A DNA stretch of 6,403 bases from Selenomonadaceae bacterium UBA3796 (GCA_002369175.1 DFES01000138.1:1-6403), one strand, 5' to 3'. Shown: positions 1 through 6,137, counted from the stretch's first letter. A program made the numbers and translations. The notes: a model not told the origin generated them from the sequence alone.

Positions 1-1
1 A

Positions 2-286
2 ATGCATACGGATGACGATGAATTCGATCGTCAGGTACAGGATATCAAATCCCTGAAAGTAGCCAATATCATCGCCGTAGGAGCCGGCCCCTATGTGGAG
101 CAGGCGAATCTGAAGCGTATCACCGACAACGTGGTACTGATGAACAGTGCGTCAGCCGGAGATCTGGCGAAGTTCTTCGCATGGGTGTCCGGTTCCATCA
201 AGATGTCTTCCAAGAGTCTGGATGCCAAGCCGGGAGCTGCCATACAGCTTGCGCCGCCGCCCCAGGGCTTTACCATTGTGCCTTGA
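2..286 (+). CDS. terY: TerY-like von Willebrand factor A protein, C-terminal part (5' end outside window)
   Basis: This is the last ~94 codons of a reading frame that is open at the left edge; the ATG at position 2 is probably an internal methionine. The sequence has the final strand and helix of a vWA domain of the TerY type: VANIIAVGAG (a buried beta strand), then LKRITDNVVLMN, then FFAWVSGSIK, the usual ending of TerY vWA domains. The metal-binding MIDAS DxSxS motif would lie upstream, outside the window. After the domain there is only a short tail rich in Pro and Ala ending in PPPQGFTIVP. No cysteines are present, so the TerY-C zinc-binding domain found in some relatives is absent. In known Ter loci this protein is encoded beside a PP2C phosphatase and a kinase, and it is inferred to be a scaffold that they regulate. 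The next gene starts 15 nt downstream. The family call is good; the exact paralogue is uncertain because the N-terminus is missing. Confidence 0.8.
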   Translation: MHTDDDEFDRQVQDIKSLKVANIIAVGAGPYVEQANLKRITDNVVLMNSASAGDLAKFFAWVSGSIKMSSKSLDAKPGAAIQLAPPPQGFTIVP

Positions 287-301
287 TAAGGTGCAGAAGC
301 T

Positions 302-1858
302 ATGGTGGAAGACAAAAAGCCTTTGCCGGAGTCCGGCGGCAGCCGACAATCCGTTCCGTATCGGAGTGTGGGGGAGAGTGGGCGGATTTTTCGACCCGAA
401 GTCCCTGTTTCCGAGTCGGGTATTGAGCCATATGTAGTCCTTCCCGGGGAGGTTCCACAATCTCTTTCCCATCCCCCAAAAGAGAGCATGCCTTCTCTTT
501 CTCTGAAAAGAACAGAGGAAGACCGGCAGATTGCACCTGCCGACCGGGACAAGGAGGCGCAGGCGGATGATAACGCTTCCGCCACGATTGCCAAGCCTGT
601 TGAGACGGAGCCGGAAGCACCGCTCCGTCCCCTTTCGGACAGGGAGGTATTGGCTCATACGGCGGCGCTTTGGAAATACAAGCCGGTGCCGGGGGAAGAT
701 GAGGAGCCGGAGCCCTATGAAGAAGTCCTGCGGGAGTCCTCGACGCTTGGCAGCTTCCACGTCACGGCGGCCAGAGTGCGCGGCAAGAAGCATAAGCATG
801 AGGGCACGAACTGCGATGATTGGTTCGTCACCTTTGGTGTGGAAAAGTTTGTCGTGGCGATCGTTTCCGATGGCGCGGGTTCCAAGAAGTTTTCACGTAT
901 TGGAGCAAAAGCTTCCTGTGAAGGCGCAAAGGATTTCTTGGAGAAGGAACTGCCCCGTGTGATCCGGGAGGAAATCGATTTTACGGCCGCTTTGGGGCGT
1001 GACGTTGCTGATGTCAGGTTCCAGCATGCGGCGGCACAGCTTGCCAGGACAGCGCAAAGCGCAGTCCTAAGGGCTAGGGAATCGGTCGTAGCGGCTTTTC
1101 GTGCCCGCAGGGGTGATAGCCGCTATCAGCAGGTGCTGGGGCGGGAGCTGGAACTATCGGATTTTGCGGCGACATTTCTCCTGACAGTTGCCCTTCCCCT
1201 GGACGGTTCCCGGGATACACTGGTCGTGACGGTTCAGGTGGGGGACGGCATGATAGCGGCAATCAACACGAAAGCTCCCTACAAGGAGGCATTGACTCTC
1301 CTCAGCCAGCCGGACAGCGGCGATTTCTCCGGGGAAACGGAGTTCCTGACCGGCAGAGGGATTGACAGCATCGAGGCCTTGGGGGGCAGGACAAGACTTG
1401 CGCGCAAGCCCGTTGACCTCATCTTGTCCATGACGGACGGCGTGGCGGATGATTACGATCCGCCTGAGACGCAGCTTCTGCGTCTGTATTTTGACCTGAA
1501 AGCAAACCGCATCCTGGATTGGCCGGAGATGGCAGGACTGCTCCATCAGATTGAGGACAGGCGTTCCGCCCTGGCAAGAGAGGTGCCTGCGCCCCAAGCG
1601 TATCCCGGTGTGCATGCCGATGAGGAGCAGCGTCCTTTCGATGTTCAATATACGAGCGAACTTTGCGAGGTCTGTGGCTTGACGCTGGAGGAGCTTTGGG
1701 AGGAAAAGTCCTATTATCTGGCAGTCATGGCCAGCTTCATAAAGCTTGATGGGGAGAGGAACTCCGCCTCACGACTGGCAGCGTGGCTGGAGCATTATGT
1801 GCTGCGGGGTTCCTTCGATGATCGGACGCTGGTCATCTTGCGGCGAGGTGACAGATAG
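302..1858 (+). CDS. PP2C-family serine/threonine phosphatase of a TerY-P triad
   Basis: A 518-residue metal-dependent protein phosphatase, expected to remove phosphate from Ser/Thr in the cytoplasm and oppose the kinase encoded next. Residues 1-145 are low-complexity, rich in Pro, Glu and Ser, and probably disordered. The catalytic domain starts near residue 150. Motifs seen by eye are HEGTNCDDW (166-174), VSDGAGS (188-194, a metal-binding Asp), GDG (314-316), MTDGVADD (377-384, a metal-binding Asp) and the terminal FDDRTLVIL (505-513). About 110 residues, largely helical in character, separate the last two motifs, more than in a minimal PP2C. There is no signal peptide or membrane segment. 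The ATG at 302 is preceded by AAGGTG at 288-293. The stop codon overlaps the kinase GTG by one base (TAGTG), so the two are translationally coupled. The family is PP2C_2-like; the substrate is not deducible, with the vWA or TerD proteins the natural candidates. Confidence 0.88.
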   Translation: MVEDKKPLPESGGSRQSVPYRSVGESGRIFRPEVPVSESGIEPYVVLPGEVPQSLSHPPKESMPSLSLKRTEEDRQIAPADRDKEAQADDNASATIAKPVETEPEAPLRPLSDREVLAHTAALWKYKPVPGEDEEPEPYEEVLRESSTLGSFHVTAARVRGKKHKHEGTNCDDWFVTFGVEKFVVAIVSDGAGSKKFSRIGAKASCEGAKDFLEKELPRVIREEIDFTAALGRDVADVRFQHAAAQLARTAQSAVLRARESVVAAFRARRGDSRYQQVLGRELELSDFAATFLLTVALPLDGSRDTLVVTVQVGDGMIAAINTKAPYKEALTLLSQPDSGDFSGETEFLTGRGIDSIEALGGRTRLARKPVDLILSMTDGVADDYDPPETQLLRLYFDLKANRILDWPEMAGLLHQIEDRRSALAREVPAPQAYPGVHADEEQRPFDVQYTSELCEVCGLTLEELWEEKSYYLAVMASFIKLDGERNSASRLAAWLEHYVLRGSFDDRTLVILRRGDR

Positions 1859-3357
1859 TGGGCGGGAAAAAGAAGAATGTGGCGAAGGCTGTCCTGATGG
1901 ACGGCTCGGAACTTGCGTATGTAGTCAGCGACAATCCTCCCCGCGGCGGCATGAAATACACGTATTTCACTCCGGACAAAAAACTGGCAGTACAGTTCTT
2001 CAATAAGCCGGAAGATGCCAACTCGCCCTGTATCCGTGACCGCTTGGAGAAGATCATCGGCCTGTATAACCCGACCTTGTCGGAAGAAAAAGGCGGAGCC
2101 ATGGGCAGTACGGAGCAGACGGCAGATTATTTTGCCAAGCTCTTTTGCTGGCCGGTGGCACTGGTACAGTCGCCGGAATTTGGAATCGTGTGCCCTGCCT
2201 ATCCGCCGAATTTCTTTTTCGGCAAAAAGTCCGTAAAGGCGGGGGTTCAGCTGGACATGGCAGGCAAGGACAAGAAAAGCCGCTGGTTTACATCGCGGAC
2301 AATCAGCCGTTGTCTGGCCGATGAGGAGAAGGGAACCTTTCAGACCATGCTGCGCCTGTCCATTTCTCTGGCAAGAGCCGTGCGTCGACTCCATGCGGCG
2401 GGGCTGTCCCATTCGGACTTGTCCAGCAACAATGTGTTGATTGATCCCAGAACCGGCTCCTGCGTGGTCATCGATATTGACTCCTTGGTGGTGCCGGGGC
2501 TTTTTCCTCCGGAGGTGGCGGGAACGAAGGGCTATATTGCGCCGGAAGTTCTCGCAACCATGGAGCTTGCCCTGGACGATCCGGGCAGGAAGCTGCCCTG
2601 CGCCGGGACGGATCTGTTTGCTCTGCCGGTGCTTTTGTACGAATATTTGCTCAAGCGTCATCCTTTGGACGGTCCCAAGATATATTCCACCGCTTCGACG
2701 GAGGAGGATGAGTTCCTGCAATATGGACCAAAGGCAACCTTTATCGAAAATCCAAAGGATACTTCCAACCGTCCCGATGATCTCAAAGTGACCATACAGG
2801 ATTTGGGTCCTTATTTGGAGCGTCTTTTTCTGCAGGCTTTCGTGGACGGTATGCACGACCCCGACAAGCGGCCGGCGGCTGCAGAGTGGGAAAAGGCGCT
2901 GGTCAAGACCTGGGATCTCCTGCAGCCATGTCCCAATCAGGACTGTCCGGCCAAATGGTTCGTGCTGCACGATATCCGGAGGCCGGTTTGCCCCTATTGC
3001 GGGAGCAGGATCCGGTCTGAGGACGTGCTGCATCTCAGGCTGAAGCGGCCCATACGGGGAAGGCGGGGGCAATGGCAGCCCATCGGCGAAATCAATCTCT
3101 ATGATCACATGCCGCTTTTCAACTGGCACTTTCTGGCCAACACCTATCCTGATGAGAAGATGCAGGATCGCACGATGCGGGCTTATGTCAGCCATCAGGG
3201 CGGACAGTGGTATCTCGTCAACAACAGCCTGAGCGGCATGCTGTCGCCGAAGGGCAACCTGGTGCCGGCAGGCCAGGCGGTGTGGCTGCGGCAAGGGGAA
3301 CTGTTCCCCGCTTGCAACCAGCAGGATGCTTTGCTGCTGGAAGTTATCAGAGGCTAA
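1858..3357 (+). CDS. Divergent Ser/Thr protein kinase with zinc ribbon and FHA-like C-terminus
   Basis: A 499-residue eukaryotic-like kinase of the Ter signalling triad. A glycine-rich segment (PRGGMKY, 28-34) is followed by LAVQFF (43-48), where the usual VAIK lysine appears to be Gln46. The catalytic loop is HSDLSSNN (185-192, with catalytic Asp187 and metal-binding Asn192), the DFG motif is Asp-Ile-Asp (206-208), and the activation segment ends in GTKGYIAPE (222-230). After the kinase domain (to about 350) comes a four-cysteine zinc ribbon: Cys358, Cys363, Cys378, Cys381 (CX4C...CX2C). Residues about 395-499 resemble a degenerate FHA domain, with GGQWYLVNNSLSG and a later G-x-x-V-x-x-G pattern. 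The GTG start at 1858 is supported by GAGGTGA at 1845-1851, six bases upstream, and by the one-base overlap with the phosphatase stop. No transmembrane segment is seen, so the protein is cytoplasmic. The kinase and ribbon calls are firm; the FHA-like call is an inference from pattern. Confidence 0.87.
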   Translation: MGGKKKNVAKAVLMDGSELAYVVSDNPPRGGMKYTYFTPDKKLAVQFFNKPEDANSPCIRDRLEKIIGLYNPTLSEEKGGAMGSTEQTADYFAKLFCWPVALVQSPEFGIVCPAYPPNFFFGKKSVKAGVQLDMAGKDKKSRWFTSRTISRCLADEEKGTFQTMLRLSISLARAVRRLHAAGLSHSDLSSNNVLIDPRTGSCVVIDIDSLVVPGLFPPEVAGTKGYIAPEVLATMELALDDPGRKLPCAGTDLFALPVLLYEYLLKRHPLDGPKIYSTASTEEDEFLQYGPKATFIENPKDTSNRPDDLKVTIQDLGPYLERLFLQAFVDGMHDPDKRPAAAEWEKALVKTWDLLQPCPNQDCPAKWFVLHDIRRPVCPYCGSRIRSEDVLHLRLKRPIRGRRGQWQPIGEINLYDHMPLFNWHFLANTYPDEKMQDRTMRAYVSHQGGQWYLVNNSLSGMLSPKGNLVPAGQAVWLRQGELFPACNQQDALLLEVIRG

Positions 3358-3369
3358 GGATATTTGCAT

Positions 3370-3383
3370 AGGAGGTTTTTTTT
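3370..3383 (+). promoter_or_regulatory. Ribosome binding site of the TerD gene with an all-T spacer
   Basis: AGGAGG at 3370-3375 is a full-strength Shine-Dalgarno core. It is followed by eight consecutive T residues (3376-3383) that form the whole spacer to the ATG at 3384. This fixes the TerD start and suggests that TerD is translated much more strongly than the kinase before it. Confidence 0.8.
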
Positions 3384-3971
3384 ATGGCAGTGAATCTGAT
3401 CAAAGGGCAGCGCGTGAATCTCGATAAGGGCATGCAGATGGCTCTCATAGGATTGGGATGGAATACCAACAAGTACGATGGGGGCTATGACTTCGATCTC
3501 GATGCCTCGGCATTCATGCTCGGTGCCAATGGGAAGGTGCGGAAGGATTCGGATTTCATTTTTTACCATAATCTTGACAGTGAGGACGGCTCGGTTCACC
3601 ATACGGGAGATAACCTGACCGGAGGCGATGATACGGGGGATGATGAGGTCATTGTCATCGATTTCGCCAAGGTGCCTGCCGATATCGAGAAAATCGCCAT
3701 CACGGTCACGATTTACGATGCGGAGATCCGCCGACAGAATTTCGGCCAGGTGTCCAATGCCTACGTCCGTGTGGCCAGAATGGCGGATCCACAGGATATG
3801 GCGGGAACGGAAATGATACGCTTCAATCTTGGGGAGGAGTTTTCCGTGGAAACGGCCTTGGTAGTATGCGAACTTTACCGCAGCGGGGGGCTGTGGAAGT
3901 TCAATGCTGTGGGAGCGGGATACCAGGGAGGTCTGGCGGCTCTTTGCCGTTCTTTCGGGGTCAATGTGTAG
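3384..3971 (+). CDS. terD: TerD-family calcium-binding stress protein
   Basis: A 195-residue protein close to the usual TerD/TerE/TerZ length of about 190. It starts with the family signature (M)AVNLIKGQRVNLDKG and a G-L-G-W segment at 23-26. Both calcium-site motifs are intact: DFDLDASAFML (36-46) and GDNLTGGDDTGDDE (75-88), which supply the acidic ligands known from TerD structures. It ends with the family WKFNAVGAGYQGGLAALC pattern. There is no signal peptide, so it acts in the cytoplasm, where family members are linked to tolerance of tellurite, phage, colicin and other membrane or oxidative stress by a mechanism that is still unsettled. It lies 26 nt after the kinase and 3 nt before the next gene, within the same operon. 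Family assignment is near certain; whether it is the orthologue of TerD or of TerE/TerZ cannot be told from one copy. Confidence 0.95.
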   Translation: MAVNLIKGQRVNLDKGMQMALIGLGWNTNKYDGGYDFDLDASAFMLGANGKVRKDSDFIFYHNLDSEDGSVHHTGDNLTGGDDTGDDEVIVIDFAKVPADIEKIAITVTIYDAEIRRQNFGQVSNAYVRVARMADPQDMAGTEMIRFNLGEEFSVETALVVCELYRSGGLWKFNAVGAGYQGGLAALCRSFGVNV

Positions 3972-3974
3972 CCC

Positions 3975-5168
3975 ATGAAGAGGATTCAGCAACTGTTCCA
4001 GGGGAAAAAATCCCGGATTGACCTGCCCCCGGGGGAATACGAAGGTCCGGTTCGGATCTGCCACTCCTGCACGGTGGACGGACACGGTGCGACGCTCTGG
4101 ACAAAGACGGAGACGGCACTGGTCATCGAGGCTCCGGGCGTCACGGTGAAGAACTTGCGCGTTGAGCTCACGCAGCAACCGGAAAAAAATGTGGCGGTCA
4201 GAATCCTTGGAGAACATGCTCAACTGGAAGAGGTAGAGGTTTACGGGCAGATCCAGGGAGCCGATGGAACCGTATCCCAATGGGAGCTGCCCCGCATGGT
4301 GGACTTTGGACGATTTGCAGCGGGTGTTTCCAATGAGTATGTGGTTCGTGTCAGGACAAGCGCCCCCTGCAAGGTAATGAATCAAATCCATGGGGTGGAC
4401 ATCGTGCCGCAGGAACTGGTGGCAGGAGAGAACCAGCTCCTTTTCCGCATTGCCGGGATGATGAATGCTACGGTGCTGTACGGAGATTTTCTTTTGAAGA
4501 CACAGCAGGGAATTCTGAGGAGGATTTATCTTGCAGGCCGTGCCGTGGAAGGAGCGCCGGAACATCATGATAAGCCGGTGGCGGCTTCTCAGGCACAGGC
4601 TCCATCCCCGGAGCTGCGGCGGCAGGCTGCGGCGGCAGAGCCGTGGGAAACTGTTGTGAAGGGGCAGCGCCTGCCCGTGCCCCGTGCAGGCAAGCTCTTT
4701 GTGGCGTTTCGGTTTGCGGGTGGCACTGTTCCGGTAGAGGTGGATGCCTATGCCTTTCTGCTTTACGCAGATGGAAAGGCTCGACAGGACAGTGACCTCG
4801 TTTTTTTCGGCAATCCACAGTCTGTCCGGCAGGGTGTGTATTTGGAGGAGTTCGAGGGATGGAAGGGCATTGGACTTTCGCTGGCACATGTTTCTCCGGA
4901 AGTGCAGCGGGTTGTGGCGGCTTTTGCCGTCTATGAGGAATCTGGAGCCCGCAGCCCGTATTTCTCCCAGCTGAGATCTCCCGAAATCCGGCTTTATGCC
5001 GATGGAAAGCCTTGCTATCAGCTTTCGTTGCAGCTTGGCATGGAAAAAGTTCTGACAGCCATGGAGTTCTACCGCTACAAGGGAACCTGGAAGATGAGCT
5101 TTGTGGGGGCAGGCTTCACTGCAGGACTCAGGAGGCTCTGCGAGATGTATGGGCTGGAGGTTGTGTGA
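3975..5168 (+). CDS. Multidomain protein: short beta-helix, beta-sandwich-like middle, degenerate TerD domain
   Basis: A 397-residue protein built in three parts. Residues 15-95 show repeating short hydrophobic strands with turns (CTVDGHGATL, ALVIEAPGVTVKNLRVEL, VAVRILGEHAQLEEVEVYG), as in about three coils of a right-handed beta-helix of the pectate-lyase type. Residues about 108-190 look all-beta, possibly Ig-like. A linker rich in Ala, Gln and Pro (195-222) leads to a TerD-like domain (226-397) with VKGQRLPVP, VDAYAFLLYADGKARQDSDLVFF and TWKMSFVGAGFTAGLRRLC. The calcium motif of the neighbouring TerD (DFDLDASAF) is here PVEVDAYAF, keeping only Asp257, and the second acidic motif is missing, so calcium binding is probably lost. 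There is no signal peptide. It starts 3 nt after the TerD stop with no good Shine-Dalgarno, which suggests translational coupling. It probably partners TerD; the role of the beta-helix is unknown. The TerD call is firm, the other two folds are inferred. Confidence 0.83.
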   Translation: MKRIQQLFQGKKSRIDLPPGEYEGPVRICHSCTVDGHGATLWTKTETALVIEAPGVTVKNLRVELTQQPEKNVAVRILGEHAQLEEVEVYGQIQGADGTVSQWELPRMVDFGRFAAGVSNEYVVRVRTSAPCKVMNQIHGVDIVPQELVAGENQLLFRIAGMMNATVLYGDFLLKTQQGILRRIYLAGRAVEGAPEHHDKPVAASQAQAPSPELRRQAAAAEPWETVVKGQRLPVPRAGKLFVAFRFAGGTVPVEVDAYAFLLYADGKARQDSDLVFFGNPQSVRQGVYLEEFEGWKGIGLSLAHVSPEVQRVVAAFAVYEESGARSPYFSQLRSPEIRLYADGKPCYQLSLQLGMEKVLTAMEFYRYKGTWKMSFVGAGFTAGLRRLCEMYGLEVV

Positions 5169-5180
5169 GGAATCGGGGGA

Positions 5181-5215
5181 GTTTGCCTATGGCAAAACTT
5201 GAACAATTGCGTTAT
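5181..5215 (+). repeat. Direct repeat copy 1 (imperfect 35 nt, exact over last 25 nt)
   Basis: The segment 5191-5215 (GGCAAAACTTGAAC...) recurs base for base at 5261-5285, 70 nt downstream. The ten bases before it match at seven positions. Copy 1 lies just after the stop of the TerD-fusion gene, contains a small hairpin (TTTGCC-TAT-GGCAAA, 5182-5196), and provides the 5' arm of the large hairpin at 5204-5245. Confidence 0.9.
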
Positions 5216-5255
5216 GACGAGGCGAGCTCGTCGAAACGCCAATTGGAAGGTTTTT
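5204..5255 (+). terminator. Long stem-loop followed by T-run, probable terminator of the ter operon
   Basis: CAATTG (5204-5209) pairs with CAATTG (5240-5245), CGTT (5210-5213) with AACG (5235-5238), and GACGAG (5216-5221) with CTCGTC (5227-5232). This leaves a five-base loop (5222-5226), one bulged C (5239), one T-G wobble and one A-A mismatch: 16 Watson-Crick pairs in all. A TTTTT run follows at 5251-5255. The T-run starts six bases after the stem, further than in a textbook intrinsic terminator, so termination may be partial or regulated. The location between the last ter gene and the next promoter fits a terminator. Confidence 0.5.
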
Positions 5256-5285
5256 CCTGTGGCAAAACTTGAACAATTGCGTTAT
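5251..5285 (+). repeat. Direct repeat copy 2, overlapping a promoter
   Basis: This is the second copy of the imperfect 35-nt repeat, with 5261-5285 identical to 5191-5215. Its last bases form the start of a perfect TATAAT (5283-5288); the matching place in copy 1 reads TATGAC (5213-5218). The copies therefore share sequence, but only this one ends in a consensus -10 box. Confidence 0.9.
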
Positions 5286-5288
5286 AAT
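5259..5288 (+). promoter_or_regulatory. Probable sigma-A promoter for the acyltransferase-lepA transcript
   Basis: TATAAT at 5283-5288 is a perfect -10 box. The best -35 candidate is GTGGCA at 5259-5264 (four of six consensus bases) with an 18-nt spacer. Transcription would begin near 5295, giving a leader of about 40 nt before the GTG at 5335. It lies directly after the putative terminator, as expected for a transcript boundary. The -10 is strong and the -35 weak. Confidence 0.55.
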
Positions 5289-5334
5289 CAAAGGAGAGTG
5301 TTGGGTGGCAGAGTGTATGAAGATGTGGTGATGT

Positions 5335-6117
5335 GTGTTGTCAGAAGCGGTTCCAAGACCGAGCAAGCCAATCGTTTTGAAGGAAATACATGGCGAGTAC
5401 AAGGATGAATACAATAATATCATACGCGGGGAGTGCAGCGCCTGTGTCATCACGATTGCCGGGGCGGATAATCAGATGGATTTTTCCGGGGCAAATATCA
5501 GGAGATCCAATATCGTTTTTCGGAGCGTCGGCTGTCGTGTCGTACTGAAAAAGGGCTGCAATTTTTGCGGCAACCAGGTGAGCATCAATCGCCCGCAGGC
5601 GGAACTGGTCATGGGCGAGAAGGTGTTTATGAATTCGGCGAAGCTTCATCTGTGGAACACTTCGAAAATGAGTGTTGGTGACAATACGACCTTCGGCTAT
5701 TCCTGCGATTTCGTGGTGTCCTCCTTTTCCGAGCTGCAGATCGGAAAAGACTGCATGTTTTCCTCCTATGTGAAAATCAATGTAGCGGATGACCATGCGA
5801 TTTTCGACGTGCGGACAGGAAAGAACCTGAATTCCAGTGGGGAGAACAAAAACCGCCATGTGATTCTGGGCAATCATGTCTGGGTTTGCAAGGATGCCTT
5901 CTTTCTCGGAAACAGCAGGATAGGAGATGGGAGCATTGTCGGCGCCAGGAGCCTTGTGAAGGGCGATTTCCCAAACAACTGCGTCATCGCAGGGGATCCG
6001 GCGAGGATCATCGCAGTGGACAGGGCGTGGTCGAAGGTGTACGGAAGCGAGGACATCAAGAGCTGCGGTGAAGAATACATCATGCCAACGGTGCTGCCGG
6101 AAGATGGAACGGAATGA
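5335..6117 (+). CDS. Hexapeptide-repeat (left-handed beta-helix) O-acyltransferase
   Basis: A 260-residue protein with repeating hexapeptide-type turns: GCNFCGNQVSINRPQAELVMGEKVFMNS, then MSVGDNTTFGYSCDF, LQIGKDCMFSSYVKI and the classic C-terminal coil HVWVCKDAFFLGNSRIGDGSIVGARSLV ending in VIAGDPARII. Such enzymes move an acetyl or other acyl group from CoA to a sugar, often in capsule, O-antigen or other surface polysaccharide synthesis. His154 in ADDHAIFD is the likely catalytic base, as in the NodL/WbbJ-type group. It is cytoplasmic, with no signal peptide. An in-frame TGA at 5329-5331 limits the start; the GTG at 5335 is preceded by GGTGAT (5327-5332), which matches the anti-Shine-Dalgarno, with TTG at 5338 as the alternative. 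The N-terminal 15 residues look poorly conserved in type. The gene appears to have its own promoter and continues into lepA after 20 nt. The acceptor substrate cannot be deduced. Confidence 0.85.
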   Translation: MLSEAVPRPSKPIVLKEIHGEYKDEYNNIIRGECSACVITIAGADNQMDFSGANIRRSNIVFRSVGCRVVLKKGCNFCGNQVSINRPQAELVMGEKVFMNSAKLHLWNTSKMSVGDNTTFGYSCDFVVSSFSELQIGKDCMFSSYVKINVADDHAIFDVRTGKNLNSSGENKNRHVILGNHVWVCKDAFFLGNSRIGDGSIVGARSLVKGDFPNNCVIAGDPARIIAVDRAWSKVYGSEDIKSCGEEYIMPTVLPEDGTE

Positions 6118-6137
6118 AATCTGGAAAGGAAATTTTG

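Noticed and set aside
2..4. ATG at position 2 as the true start of the vWA protein
   Set aside because: Only the end of the vWA fold is encoded after it; the nucleotide and MIDAS parts of the domain must lie upstream, outside the window.
1795..3369. Minus-strand open frame of 524 codons opposite the kinase gene
   Set aside because: It mirrors a well-supported kinase gene on the plus strand. The antisense protein is rich in His, Arg, Gln and Leu with no recognisable motif, as expected of a shadow frame.
3354..4889. Minus-strand open frame of 511 codons opposite terD and the TerD-fusion gene
   Set aside because: The plus strand carries clear TerD motifs throughout. The antisense translation has no domain pattern and an unnatural His/Arg/Leu-rich composition.
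5216..5260. Miniature insertion element flanked by the 25-nt direct repeats as a target duplication
   Set aside because: A 25-nt target duplication would be far too long for most insertion sequences, and the 45-nt interior has no terminal inverted repeats of its own.
5258..5282. Sigma-54 promoter (TGGCA followed by TTGC)
   Set aside because: TGGCA is present, but the distance from the GG to the downstream GC does not match the strict -24/-12 spacing, whereas a perfect TATAAT is at hand.
5191..5285. Two identical 25-nt repeats 70 nt apart as a CRISPR fragment
   Set aside because: There are only two copies, the spacer is 45 nt, the repeat is not of CRISPR type, and no cas genes are in view.
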